DNA of 46,667 nucleotides from Microcaldota archaeon (GCA_021812145.1 JAKAOM010000001.1:85898-132564); one strand, 5' to 3'; numbered from the stretch's first letter, positions 32,663 to 40,501 are shown. A program made the numbers and translations. The notes: a model not told the origin generated them from the letters alone.

Positions 32663-33496
32663 GTGAATGATAGTTTTTTCGATTCCGGCAAAAGCTTTGA
32701 AGAATGCAGGGTTGCGGTTGTTCCAGTTCCTTACGACGGCACTGTTTTCTTTGGAAAAGGTTGCCGGGATGGGCCTGAGGCTATTTTGAAGGCTTCAAAA
32801 TTTTTGGAAAGTTTTGATTTGGAGTGCGGTTTTGACATTAGCGAGAAAGTTGGATTTTTCACGCTTCCTGAAGTGGAGCCTGTTGTCAGCGGGCCTGAGA
32901 AAATGATTGAAAGCGTTGAAAATGCGGTTAAGGAAGTTGTGAATAAAGGAAAGTTTCCTCTTGTTTTCGGAGGAGAGCATTCCATTTCACTTGGTGCGGT
33001 AAGGTGTTTCGACAAAAAGGTTTCAGTTCTTGTCTTTGACGCTCATTTAGATTTCAGGGATGATTTTGAGGGAAGCAAGTTCAGCCACGCGTGCGTTGTG
33101 AAGAGGTTGAAGGACGAGGGTTTCAACGTTGTAGTTGTAGGTGTAAGAAGTTGTTTTGATAATATAAGTCAGGAAGAGCTTCGCTTTTTCAGGAATTTAA
33201 GCGACGTGGAGGGTGTGCTGAATTCCCTTGGAAATGAAGTCTACGTTAGTTTTGATTTTGACGCTTTGGACCCTTCTATAATGCCGAGCACTGGCGCTCC
33301 AGAGCCTGACGGCCTTTTATGGAGAGAGGTTGTTTCTTTTTTGAGAGTTTTGTCTTCAAGGAAAAAAATTGTTGGAATGGACTTTGTTGAGCTAGCGCCT
33401 ATTCCTGGTTTTGAAGCTCCCAACGTTTTGGCTGCAAAGCTGGTTTATGAATCAGTTGGTTTTGCTTTCAGAAATAAGGTTTATCCTGATTTTTAG
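32663..33496 (+). CDS. speB: Agmatinase (ureohydrolase family)
   Basis: This 277-residue binuclear manganese enzyme carries the ureohydrolase metal motifs GGEHS (103-107), DAHLD (126-130), a FSHAC segment, and SFDFDALDPS (Asp198 and Asp200). Agmatinase converts agmatine to putrescine and urea and is the usual archaeal member; arginase or another guanidino substrate is possible. The start is GTG at 32663, just ahead of the conserved PVPYDGT segment. The following toxin-antitoxin genes are unrelated in function. Confidence 0.9.
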   Translation: MNDSFFDSGKSFEECRVAVVPVPYDGTVFFGKGCRDGPEAILKASKFLESFDLECGFDISEKVGFFTLPEVEPVVSGPEKMIESVENAVKEVVNKGKFPLVFGGEHSISLGAVRCFDKKVSVLVFDAHLDFRDDFEGSKFSHACVVKRLKDEGFNVVVVGVRSCFDNISQEELRFFRNLSDVEGVLNSLGNEVYVSFDFDALDPSIMPSTGAPEPDGLLWREVVSFLRVLSSRKKIVGMDFVELAPIPGFEAPNVLAAKLVYESVGFAFRNKVYPDF

Positions 33497-33569
33497 GTAT
33501 TATTTATAATATTACTTATTAGTATACTTTATAGTAAACTTTAAAAGCTTAGATGTTGTAATATTGTGT

Positions 33570-33794
33570 ATGGGTTATGTAACAATTTCTTTAAAGATTC
33601 CTGAGGATTTAAGAGGTAGAATGCAGCAGCTTAATTTCAAGCCTTCTGATGTAAGGTTTTTGATAGAAAGAGAAACGAGGGCTAAAGAGCTTGAGTCTCT
33701 AGGTAAACGAGTCGATAAGTTGAAAAGTGCTTTTGACAAGATATCTGAAACGGAGGTAGTTAAATTATTAAGAGAGGACAGGGATTCAAGATGA
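33570..33794 (+). CDS. VapB-like antitoxin
   Basis: This 74-residue protein has an N-terminal beta-strand segment (YVTISLKIPEDLRGRMQQL) like ribbon-helix-helix antitoxins, then a charged helix. It overlaps the PIN-domain gene by four bases (ATGA type), the usual VapBC layout. ATG at 33570 is chosen; a TTG at 33564 would add two residues. An AT-rich leader with a GTATAC palindrome precedes it. The ribbon-helix-helix assignment is by pattern only. Confidence 0.72.
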   Translation: MGYVTISLKIPEDLRGRMQQLNFKPSDVRFLIERETRAKELESLGKRVDKLKSAFDKISETEVVKLLREDRDSR

Positions 33795-34195
33795 AATACG
33801 TTTTTGACTCTTCTAGTATTTTCATACTTGCTGAAAAAAAGCAGTTTAAATACTTCACAGATGGTTTTACGCTTTCTCTTGCCAAGTACGAGATTGGAAA
33901 TATCCTGTGGAAAGAGCATCATTTGTTTCATCGTATAACAGCAAAAGAGCTTGAGGAAATGATATCAATATATGAAGATGTTTTTAGGAATATGAACGTT
34001 TTTGATGTCGGAGGTCATTTAGGTTACATATCTAAAATGGCGTCAAGACTTGGAATAAGTTTCTATGACGCGTCTTACGTCTATTTTGCTTCTAAAGAAG
34101 GGTGTTTTTTGATAACAGCGGATATAGGCTTAGCTAAAAGAGCGCATCAGGAGATAAAAGTTTTGCGTCCAGATGATTTGATTAATGGAGTTTGA
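33791..34195 (+). CDS. VapC-like PIN-domain toxin
   Basis: This 134-residue PIN-domain protein has YVFDSSSIFIL (first Asp), a glutamate in LAKYEIGNILW, and GISFYDASYVYFA plus LITADIGLAKRA with the later acidic residues. The fold is an Mg-dependent endoribonuclease, often cutting tRNA or rRNA in VapC systems. It overlaps its antitoxin gene. The target is unknown. Confidence 0.82.
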   Translation: MKYVFDSSSIFILAEKKQFKYFTDGFTLSLAKYEIGNILWKEHHLFHRITAKELEEMISIYEDVFRNMNVFDVGGHLGYISKMASRLGISFYDASYVYFASKEGCFLITADIGLAKRAHQEIKVLRPDDLINGV

Positions 34196-34252
34196 GTTGG
34201 TTGCGCAAAGTCTTTTTAAGATTGCTGTTTAAAGTAATTTTGGTGTTTTTAA

Positions 34253-34471
34253 TTGAAGAAGGATTTGTACGAGGCTTTTGAGGTTTTGGACTCAAAAACC
34301 GATGATTTGGAGAAGAAGTTCCAGGATCTGAAGGGTGCGGACGAAAGAGTGGATCGGATTGTGGAGAAAAGGCTTTCCGAATTGAAGATGGTTTTGTACT
34401 TCAACCTGATAATCTCCGTTGTTTTGCTGTTTTTCGTTATAGGGTGGCTTGCAAGGGCTTTCGGTTTTTGA
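34253..34471 (+). CDS. Small single-pass membrane protein, unrecognised
   Basis: This 72-residue protein has a charged, helical N-terminus (about 1-45, coiled-coil-like EKKFQDLKGADERVDRIVEK) and one C-terminal membrane helix (about 48-68). It starts with TTG at 34253. It lies between the two toxin-antitoxin pairs. No function can be given. Confidence 0.55.
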   Translation: MKKDLYEAFEVLDSKTDDLEKKFQDLKGADERVDRIVEKRLSELKMVLYFNLIISVVLLFFVIGWLARAFGF

Positions 34472-34479
34472 TTTTGTTT

Positions 34480-34509
34480 ACTTTTTGTAATTTTAAGTAT
34501 ACAAAAAGT
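34480..34509. promoter_or_regulatory. 10-bp inverted repeat upstream of the second VapBC-like pair
   Basis: ACTTTTTGTA (34480-34489) and TACAAAAAGT (34500-34509) are perfect inverted copies with a 10-base spacer. The second arm overlaps the AT-rich promoter element (GTTTATAAAT, 34508-34517) of the antitoxin gene that starts at 34540. The layout suits an antitoxin-bound operator that represses its own operon. The first pair's leader has a weaker, similar arrangement around GTATAC (33522-33527). Confidence 0.5.
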
Positions 34510-34539
34510 TTATAAATTTGAATGTTTAAACTTGTTAGC

Positions 34540-34782
34540 ATGAATCAAAACAATTCTATTGTTATAAGCTTTAGGCTTGACAGGAGAGTAAGGAATATTC
34601 TTGAAAAAGAGAATCTGGAGCCAGCAAAAGAGGCTAGAATTGCTCTCGAGGATTTGGCCAAAAGGGTGGAGTTCAAGAAGGCTATGACTGAGCTGACTTC
34701 TTTTATTGAAAGAAGAGTGAAGCCATCCAAGAAAGGTTTTGCGGTCAGTGTTGTTAGAAGTGACAGAAATGAAATGCATTGA
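34540..34782 (+). CDS. VapB-like antitoxin, second pair
   Basis: This 80-residue protein starts MNQNNSIVISFRLDRRVRNI, a ribbon-helix-helix-like strand with basic residues, followed by helices. ATG at 34540 is favoured over ATG at 34522, because it begins next to the conserved segment and leaves the inverted repeat and TATA element upstream. It overlaps the following PIN gene by 14 bases. Confidence 0.62.
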   Translation: MNQNNSIVISFRLDRRVRNILEKENLEPAKEARIALEDLAKRVEFKKAMTELTSFIERRVKPSKKGFAVSVVRSDRNEMH

Positions 34783-35158
34783 TTCTTCAGCGATCGTAAA
34801 ATACCTTTCAAGGGAGGAAGGTTGGGAGGCTTTAAGAGACGACCTTCTGGATTCGACGACGATTGAACTTGCTGTCAAGGAGTTGAGCAATGCATTTTGG
34901 GTTAAGGTTAGAAAAAAAGATGTGGAGTTTAAGGACGCGCTGCATATAATAAGCGAGTTTAATAATAACGCCGTGCTTGTCAGTCAGAGTGAGTTTCTGC
35001 CAACGGCTTTTAAAATATCCGTAGAACATGGCATTACAGTTTATGATTCATTGTTTATAGCAGTGGCTGTTGTAAAGGAGTGCGAGCTAGTGACCTGCGA
35101 CGCGAAGCAGGCTGAGGTAGCAAAAAAGGTTGGAGTAGCAGTTAAATTTTATAAATGA
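34769..35158 (+). CDS. VapC-like PIN-domain toxin, second pair
   Basis: This 129-residue PIN-domain protein has MKCIDSSAIVKYL (first Asp), IELAVKELSNAFW (Glu), ITVYDSLFIAVAV and LVTCDAKQAEVAKKVG. These give the usual acidic quartet of the fold. ATG at 34769 is chosen since it begins right at the first strand. It is more similar in layout to the standard VapC than the first toxin, so the two pairs are probably independent acquisitions and not a recent duplication. Confidence 0.82.
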   Translation: MKCIDSSAIVKYLSREEGWEALRDDLLDSTTIELAVKELSNAFWVKVRKKDVEFKDALHIISEFNNNAVLVSQSEFLPTAFKISVEHGITVYDSLFIAVAVVKECELVTCDAKQAEVAKKVGVAVKFYK

Positions 35159-35273
35159 TGTTAAATTTTTTATTGTGATTCGATTAAAAAGGCTGTTTTT
35201 TTTAAAAGAAAGTTTTTTATTCTTATTCATGACAATTATAAAGAAAAGCTTTGCCAATCTATGGTGTTTTCAT

Positions 35274-35409
35274 GCCGGGATGGCAGAGTGGTAATGCGCA
35301 CGCCTGGAATTTTTTCTTCAGCTTTCAGTTGAAGTTATTGCTCGTGAGCGTGTGGCCGAAAGGCCTCCTGAGTTCGAAATTCGATTGTTCGAAAATCTCA
35401 GTCCCGGCG
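35274..35409 (+). tRNA. tRNA-Ser(GGA) with an anticodon-loop intron and a T-loop intron
   Basis: Acceptor GCCGGGA/TCCCGGC, G73 and the variable arm GGCC-GAAA-GGCC mark tRNA-Ser. Intron 1 is 35310-35346 (37 nt, position 37/38); it has an internal CTTCA/TGAAG hairpin. Its central helix would be CTGG with CTCG and has one mismatch. Intron 2 is 35379-35395 (17 nt) in the T-loop at 59/60: TTCG pairs with CGAA, cuts AA^A and AA^T. The mature arms are CACGC-CTGGAAA-GCGTG (anticodon GGA) and CTGAG-TTCGAAT-CTCAG. A TATA-like AATTATAAAG lies at 35234-35243. tRNA-Ser ahead of uS13 is a conserved archaeal arrangement. Confidence 0.9.
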
Positions 35410-35444
35410 TTTTTGTTTTAAAGAAAAAAGGTTGTTATTTAAAA

Positions 35445-35978
35445 TTGGAAAAAGTTAAGAAAGATAATAAGAAGTTTGAAAAACCGGCAAGGCCGGAAGT
35501 CAAGAGCGAGAACAGAAAGGGAGTAGTCAGACTATGCGGTGTTGACGTAGTAGGAAGCGTTCCTGTTAAAACCGCTCTCATGAAGGTTAAGGGTGTTGGA
35601 TTCAGTCTGGGCGGTGCTATCTGCAACGAGCTTAAGAAGCTCGGAGTCGACGGAGATTTGCTTGTGGAGAATCTAAACGAAAGCCAGATTGACTTGATTG
35701 AAAAGGCGGTTGCCAACCCGGCAAGCATTGGCGTTAAGAGTTTTCTTTTAAACAGACGCGGCAGGGAGGGAAGCTTGTACGGAAGCGAGTTGTTTATAAC
35801 TGTCAGGCAGGATATTTCAAGAGAAAAAGAGTTGAAAACCTACAGGGGCTGGAGGCACATGCTGAACCAGAAAGTAAGAGGGCAGCACACCAGAAGCACT
35901 GGAAGAAGCGGTGCTACAGTGGGAGTTTCAAAGAAGGCTTTGAAGCCTACTCAGAAGAAAGAAGAGGAGAAGAAGTAA
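35445..35978 (+). CDS. rpsM: Small ribosomal subunit protein uS13
   Basis: uS13 contacts 5S-facing bridges and tRNA at the head of the small subunit. Visible features are GVDVVGSVPVKTALMKVKGV, the helix-two-turn-helix region and the basic C-terminus TYRGWRHMLNQKVRGQHT-RSTGRSG. The likely start is TTG at 35445, giving 177 residues; reading further upstream in this frame runs through tRNA-Ser and is not real. The C-terminal KKEEEKK tail is charged. The next gene begins two bases after its stop. Confidence 0.93.
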   Translation: MEKVKKDNKKFEKPARPEVKSENRKGVVRLCGVDVVGSVPVKTALMKVKGVGFSLGGAICNELKKLGVDGDLLVENLNESQIDLIEKAVANPASIGVKSFLLNRRGREGSLYGSELFITVRQDISREKELKTYRGWRHMLNQKVRGQHTRSTGRSGATVGVSKKALKPTQKKEEEKK

Positions 35979-35979
35979 A

Positions 35980-36444
35980 ATGGGAGACCCTAAAAAACTA
36001 AGAAAACAGTACGAGACCCCAAGGAAAGTTTGGGACAAGGCTAGAATCGCAGAAGAGAGAAAGCTTTTGGTCGACTACGGTTTGAAGAACATGAGAGAGT
36101 TATGGGTTGCTAAAACCGTTTTGAGAAAGATTAGAAGAGAAGCGAGAATGCTTTTGGCCGAGGAAGGAAAGGGAGTGGCGTTAAGAAAGGAAAATTTAAT
36201 GAAAAGGGCTGAAAAATATTTCTTAAACAAGGGATCGGGTTTTGATGACCTGCTCAACCTGGACGTTTCAAGCGTTTTAGACAGAAGGTTGGAAAGCGTT
36301 GCGTTTAGAAAAGGTTTGGGCAGAACCATGCTCGAGGCCAGGCAGGGCATTGTGCACGGCCGTGTTTTTGTAGGAGGGAGAAAATGCAGTTCACCTTCAA
36401 TGCTTGTCAGTTTTGAAGAGGAAGGTTCGGTGGAGAAAATATGA
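35980..36444 (+). CDS. rpsD: Small ribosomal subunit protein uS4
   Basis: This 154-residue uS4 starts [19 protein letters not shown], the archaeal form, and has the S4 RNA-binding domain ([33 protein letters not shown]). It nucleates assembly of the small-subunit body. It overlaps uS11 by four bases, and follows uS13 by one base, so it is translationally linked. Confidence 0.95.
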   Translation: MGDPKKLRKQYETPRKVWDKARIAEERKLLVDYGLKNMRELWVAKTVLRKIRREARMLLAEEGKGVALRKENLMKRAEKYFLNKGSGFDDLLNLDVSSVLDRRLESVAFRKGLGRTMLEARQGIVHGRVFVGGRKCSSPSMLVSFEEEGSVEKI

Positions 36445-36953
36445 GCGATGTAGTAGAAGCTAAAAGCGAAGTTAAAGAGAATAAACCTGAAGTGAAAACA
36501 GAGCAGGGAACCGGTTTTTCTTCACAGGGAAAGCGCGAGTTCAGACCTAGAAGAGAGGTTGTAATTCACGAGGGAAAGTGGGGGGTTGCCCATATATTTT
36601 CATCAAAAAACGACACTATTATAACCATAACCGATTTAAGCGGTGCTGAAACAATTGCAGTGGCGAGCGGTGGAATGATAGTTAAGGCAGACAGGGAGGA
36701 AGGCGGTGCCTACGCTTCAATGCAGGCCACCTTCAAGGCTGCTGAAAAGGCAAAGCTTAGAGGGGTTGAAGGTGTTCATGTTAGAATTAGAGCTCCAGGC
36801 GGGCACGGCAACAGAAATCCTGGTGTTGGAGCTCAGTCAGCCATCAGAGCTTTAGTTAGAAGTGGTTTAAGAGTTGGAAAGATTGAAGACGTTACCCCAA
36901 TTCCAACCGACACTACCAAAAGACCTGGAGGAAAAAGAGGGAGGAGAGTTTGA
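36441..36953 (+). CDS. rpsK: Small ribosomal subunit protein uS11
   Basis: This 170-residue uS11 has a longer than usual acidic/basic N-terminal extension (about 45 residues) before the core [21 protein letters not shown]. The core includes [20 protein letters not shown] and the platform RNA-binding end [37 protein letters not shown], finishing [11 protein letters not shown]. It overlaps uS4 and the Rpo3 gene by four bases on either side. Confidence 0.96.
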   Translation: MSDVVEAKSEVKENKPEVKTEQGTGFSSQGKREFRPRREVVIHEGKWGVAHIFSSKNDTIITITDLSGAETIAVASGGMIVKADREEGGAYASMQATFKAAEKAKLRGVEGVHVRIRAPGGHGNRNPGVGAQSAIRALVRSGLRVGKIEDVTPIPTDTTKRPGGKRGRRV

Positions 36954-37639
36954 AGTCTGATCTAATTGAAAAGAACGGGAACAGGGCTTTCTTTCACGTT
37001 AAGGATTCTAGCTTCGCAGAGGTAAACTCTCTGAGGAGGTTTATCTTAACAGGACTTCCAAGCTTTGCCATAGACGAGGTTACCTTTCACGAGAATTCAA
37101 GCAGTTTATTCAACGAGTTCATTGCAGCTAGACTTGGATTGGTTCCATTGACTTTTGATGACGTTGATTACGAGGTTGGGTTTTCACTTGACTTCAAAGG
37201 GCCTGGAGTTGTCTACAGTAGGGATTTGAAAAGTTCGGACAAGAAAATAAAGGTTTTCAGCGAGGATATTCCATTGATTGAGTTGGATGCAGGGCAGAGT
37301 TTAAGGTTTGACGCGGTTGCCAGAAAGGGTTTTGGAAAGGACCACGCCAAGTTTCAGAATGCTTTTGCAGGCTACAATTCATACCCTGAAGTGAAGGGAA
37401 AGGTCAAAAACAAGGAGGAGGCTGCAAAGCTTTGCGTTAAAGGAGCCTTGAATTCAGACCTTGATTTGGTAAAACCTCAATTGTGCGATTTCTGCGGTGC
37501 TTGCGAAGCTGCGGGCCTTAAGGTTTCCACAATAGAAGGCGAGTTTGCGTTTTTCGTCGAAAGCTTCAACAATGTTTCTCCCGAGGATATTTTTGAGCTT
37601 GCGGTTAAAAGTTTAAAAAAGAAAAAGGGCGGTGATTGA
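36950..37639 (+). CDS. rpo3: DNA-directed RNA polymerase subunit Rpo3 (D)
   Basis: This 229-residue alpha-like subunit forms the assembly platform with Rpo11. The N-terminal [30 protein letters not shown] is the alpha motif, with [10 protein letters not shown] next. A cysteine cluster [12 protein letters not shown] (about 178-190) may bind an Fe-S cluster as in some archaeal Rpo3 proteins; four cysteines are not certain. The start is TTG at 36950, overlapping uS11 by four bases. Confidence 0.94.
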   Translation: MKSDLIEKNGNRAFFHVKDSSFAEVNSLRRFILTGLPSFAIDEVTFHENSSSLFNEFIAARLGLVPLTFDDVDYEVGFSLDFKGPGVVYSRDLKSSDKKIKVFSEDIPLIELDAGQSLRFDAVARKGFGKDHAKFQNAFAGYNSYPEVKGKVKNKEEAAKLCVKGALNSDLDLVKPQLCDFCGACEAAGLKVSTIEGEFAFFVESFNNVSPEDIFELAVKSLKKKKGGD

Positions 37640-37651
37640 AATAATGGTTAC

Positions 37652-37751
37652 GCAGGGGTGGCAGAGTCTGGTCAAATGCGCATGGCTAAGGACCATGTAC
37701 CGTAGAGGTTGCCTGGGTTCAAAACCACTGGTGGAAATCCCAGCCCCTGCA
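37652..37751 (+). tRNA. tRNA-Leu(AAG) with a T-loop intron; A at position 34
   Basis: Acceptor GCAGGGG/CCCCTGC and class II variable arm TACCGTAGAGGTTG match the tRNA-Leu at 27527. The anticodon arm folds without an intron as CATGG-CTAAGGA-CCATG, so the anticodon is AAG with A34; GAG is the archaeal norm for CUU/CUC. A 14-nt T-loop intron (37725-37738 within TTCAAA^ACCACTGGTGGAAA^T, i.e. 37724-37737 after TTCAAA) fits a bulge-helix-bulge: TTCA pairs with TGGA. It sits inside the ribosomal operon between rpo3 and eL18, the usual archaeal place for this tRNA. Confidence 0.9.
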
Positions 37752-37778
37752 TTTTTTGCTTTCAAAGGTGTTTTTTAA

Positions 37779-38126
37779 ATGATTATTGGTAGCGACAATC
37801 CTGAATTCCTTAGGCTTTTGGCTTTTCTTGAAAGAAAAGGAAGAAAGGAAAAAAGCGGTTTTTGGCTTCGAGTGGTGGAGCTTTTGAAAAAACCCAGAAG
37901 AAGGAGGGTGGAAGTTAATCTTTACAAGATCGGAAAATTCGACTCAGACTTTATAGTGGTGCCTGGAAAAGTTTTGGGAGTAGGCAATGTTGGAAAGAAA
38001 ACAATCGGCGCCTTGAGCTTTTCTGCAACCGCAAAAAAAAGGATAGAGGAGAGCGGCGGAAAGGCTTTGAGCTTGATGGATTTCGCCGAGAAGGTAAAAC
38101 AGGAAGGAGTTATGATTGTTGTTTAA
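37779..38126 (+). CDS. rpl18e: Large ribosomal subunit protein eL18
   Basis: This 115-residue protein carries eL18 features: SGFWLRVVELLKKPRRRRVEVN, then IVVPGKVLGVGNVGKK and IGALSFSATAKKRIEESGG. It is related to bacterial uL15. It follows the operon-embedded tRNA-Leu by 27 bases. Confidence 0.92.
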   Translation: MIIGSDNPEFLRLLAFLERKGRKEKSGFWLRVVELLKKPRRRRVEVNLYKIGKFDSDFIVVPGKVLGVGNVGKKTIGALSFSATAKKRIEESGGKALSLMDFAEKVKQEGVMIVV

Positions 38127-38145
38127 TTTGGTGATTTGAATTACT

Positions 38146-38547
38146 ATGGATTTGGATGCGGATGGAATGATTGTTGGACGACTTGCGGCTTTCTGCGCAA
38201 AACAGGCGTTGAAAGGAGAGGTTGTAAATGTATTTAACGTTGAGAAGAGCGTTTTCAGCGCTACAAGCGAGAAGGTTTTATTCACAAAATATTTGAAAAG
38301 AAGGGGAATACAGAACAAGGCCGACCCTGAGAAAAGCGCGAAGTGGCCAAGAAGACCTGATTTTTTCTTCAAAAAAATCGTAAGCGGAATGCTTCCGGAT
38401 GGAAGAAGAGGCAAGGACGCGCTTAAGAGAATTAAAGTTTTTCTTACTAGCGGAGGGGTAAAACCTGAATTGAAGAATTCCAATTCCCTGAAAGTCAAGA
38501 CTGTTACATTGAAGGAGTTGTGCGCAAAGTTGGGGTGGAATGAATGA
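38146..38547 (+). CDS. rplM: Large ribosomal subunit protein uL13
   Basis: This 133-residue archaeal uL13 starts MDLDADGMIVGRLAAFCAKQ and contains the core NVEKSVFSATSEKV, PRRPDFFFKKIVSGMLP and GRRGKDALKRIKVF. It overlaps uS9 by four bases (ATGA). Confidence 0.95.
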   Translation: MDLDADGMIVGRLAAFCAKQALKGEVVNVFNVEKSVFSATSEKVLFTKYLKRRGIQNKADPEKSAKWPRRPDFFFKKIVSGMLPDGRRGKDALKRIKVFLTSGGVKPELKNSNSLKVKTVTLKELCAKLGWNE

Positions 38548-38987
38548 GCAAGAAAACAGATAAAACTGCTAAAAATGATAAAGCCAAGTCAAAGGCAAAA
38601 AAAACCGACGTTCTATACGCAAGAGGTAAGAGGAAGGAAAGCATTGCAAGGGTTACCGCGAAGCCGGGCGAAGGCTTGGTTTGGGTGAACGGAGGCCTTT
38701 TGGTAGGCAATGATTCAAGGCTTATCAGTTTGCAGGAGGTTTTTTCACTTGTTCCTGAAGTAAAGCTAAACTTTTTCGCGATTGTTTCAGGCGGCGGAGT
38801 GGAAGGTCAGGGCCAGGCTTTGAAAACAGGTGTGGCGAGAATACTAGCAAAAGTCGGGGGGGAAGAGATAAAGAAAAAATTTATGGATTTCGACAGGTCT
38901 CTTTTAGTTGAAGACGTTAGAAGAGTGGAGCCTAAAAAGTTCAAGGGGCCAAAAGCCAGGGCGAGATTCACCAAGAGTTACAGGTGA
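38544..38987 (+). CDS. rpsI: Small ribosomal subunit protein uS9
   Basis: This 147-residue uS9 has a Lys-rich N-terminal extension (about 22 residues) before LYARGKRKESIARVTAKPG. The later motifs VSGGGVEGQGQALKTGVARI and the basic C-terminus KGPKARARFTKSYR, which reaches the P-site tRNA, are intact. Confidence 0.95.
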   Translation: MSKKTDKTAKNDKAKSKAKKTDVLYARGKRKESIARVTAKPGEGLVWVNGGLLVGNDSRLISLQEVFSLVPEVKLNFFAIVSGGGVEGQGQALKTGVARILAKVGGEEIKKKFMDFDRSLLVEDVRRVEPKKFKGPKARARFTKSYR

Positions 38988-39021
38988 TTTGAGTTATGAA
39001 AACAATATTAGGTGTTTTTTC

Positions 39022-39219
39022 ATGCTGATTCCAGTAAGATGCTTCAGTTGCAACAACCCTGTTTCAGAGAAGTGGGGCGAGTTTCAGGAGCGTGTTTCCA
39101 AGGGAGAGGACGCCGGCAGGGTTTTGAACGAGCTCGGAGTTGACAGAATCTGCTGCAGGAGAATGTTCTTGGGCAACGTCGACTTGATTGAGGAAGTCAA
39201 AAGCTACAGACGCTACTAG
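39022..39219 (+). CDS. rpo10: DNA-directed RNA polymerase subunit Rpo10 (N)
   Basis: This 65-residue zinc protein starts MLIPVRCFSCNNPVSEKWGE and has the CFSC...CCRR zinc site (second pair in DRICCRRMFLG). It is close to the family length. ATG at 39022 is the right start; the longer frame from 38908 overlaps uS9. It closes the archaeal uS13-to-Rpo10 gene set. Confidence 0.96.
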   Translation: MLIPVRCFSCNNPVSEKWGEFQERVSKGEDAGRVLNELGVDRICCRRMFLGNVDLIEEVKSYRRY

Positions 39220-39238
39220 ATTTTTTCATTTATAAATT

Positions 39239-40360
39239 TTATTCTTTTACTGAGTAGATTTTGTTGATGAAGCCGCGTTTGCTTCCTTTATCTTCTCTTT
39301 GCTTTTTTATCAATCCGTCTTTAAGCATTTCCTTCAGCAGGTTGTAGGCTTTTGTTTCGTTCAAACCTATTTCTTCTTCAATTTCTTTTTTAGGCGCGCT
39401 TCCATCTCTAAGCATTTCCATTATTCTATTTTTTATCAATTCATTCTTTGCTTTTTTGGCTTGGATTTTCAGTTTTTTTCTTTCCAGTGACTTGGTCTTT
39501 TTTTGAAGTTCGTAACCCCCATTTTCTATTTCGCTTGTTTTTTCCATTATTTTATTTATTATTTTACCCTTGTTTTTGAGTTTTTTCGTTTGTTTTTCCA
39601 TTTCCCAGAATAGGGCGGGCAGTCCTTTTTCTTCTTGGAGTGCTTTCTCTTTTTTTTGGCTGCTTTTGATTTCGAATTTTTTCTGCATTTCTAGAAGTTT
39701 TTCGCCAACCTCGCTTACTTCGCTTGTTTTTATTCTTCGTTTTTTTATCAGCTCTTTTAGTATTTTGAAGGTGTATGCCGGATCGGTTTGCATTGCTTTT
39801 GCTTTGCTGTTTGTCGCTTCTATTTGATTTTTAAGTTCGGGGAGCTCTTCTACAGCGTAAGGGCTTATTCTTATGAACTGGGTTGGGTTGACTCCTTTTT
39901 CTGAAATTGTTTTTGCGTGGATTATCATTTCGTTGAGTTGGCTTTCATTCAAAATTAACCTCTTCTTGCTTTTGTAGTATTTCGAGTTGTTTTCGATCTT
40001 GCTATTTTCAAGAATAGCGTCAAGTGCGAAGAAGGGGTCTGAGTGTTTTTTGATTGAGTTTGCGAGTTCAACAGCATTTTTGAGTGTTTGAGGGCTTGTT
40101 TTTTTAGCAATTTCTTTTATTATTCTAACCTGCATTTCAATGTTGTGGTCCTGGTTTCTGTGAATTTCAGCTATTTGCGATATTAAGTTTGGTTCAAGCA
40201 TTTCTTCACGGTATTTGCCCTCCCTTCCGACAGTTATTTTTTTGATGTTGTTTATTATTTTTTTATCATTGTTTAAACCAAGGTCCGCTAGTGTTTTTTT
40301 GATTTTATACTCCGCTTCGCTTTCACTAAACCTTTTACTGTTTTCCTCTTTTCTTTCCAT
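39239..40360 (-). CDS. Winged-helix-ended coiled protein, unrecognised
   Basis: This 373-residue, mostly helical, very charged protein ends in a clear winged-helix domain (about 308-373: NRIMEMLRDGSAPKKEIEEE, then LNETKAYNLLKEMLKDGLIKK). The body (about 20-210) could be a helical repeat; residues 225-305 are coiled-coil-like. No family is recognised. DNA binding through the C-terminal domain is likely. It is convergent with Rpo10 and divergent from tRNA-Pro. Confidence 0.7.
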   Translation of the reverse strand: MERKEENSKRFSESEAEYKIKKTLADLGLNNDKKIINNIKKITVGREGKYREEMLEPNLISQIAEIHRNQDHNIEMQVRIIKEIAKKTSPQTLKNAVELANSIKKHSDPFFALDAILENSKIENNSKYYKSKKRLILNESQLNEMIIHAKTISEKGVNPTQFIRISPYAVEELPELKNQIEATNSKAKAMQTDPAYTFKILKELIKKRRIKTSEVSEVGEKLLEMQKKFEIKSSQKKEKALQEEKGLPALFWEMEKQTKKLKNKGKIINKIMEKTSEIENGGYELQKKTKSLERKKLKIQAKKAKNELIKNRIMEMLRDGSAPKKEIEEEIGLNETKAYNLLKEMLKDGLIKKQREDKGSKRGFINKIYSVKE

Positions 40361-40501
40361 TGTTTTTTTTAGTTGCAGTTCATTTTAATTAATCTTTTGG
40401 ATTGTTTGGTTGGTTTTTTCTAGATTTTTTGTTTTGGGTTTTTCATATCTGGTTTTTTTCGTGGAAAGTGTTTTTAACTTTCTTTTCCTTTTTTCTGCTC
40501 A

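Noticed and set aside
35352-35444. Longer uS13 reading frame starting inside tRNA-Ser
   Set aside because: The extra codons are tRNA sequence (variable arm and T-arm) and have no uS13 similarity; the TTG at 35445 is the first sensible start.
37685-37691. Reading the tRNA-Leu anticodon as TAA by shifting the loop
   Set aside because: Any shift breaks the five perfect pairs CATGG/CCATG and moves T33 out of place.
38908-39021. Longer Rpo10 frame overlapping uS9
   Set aside because: The extension is uS9 coding sequence in another frame; Rpo10 family sequence begins at ATG 39022.
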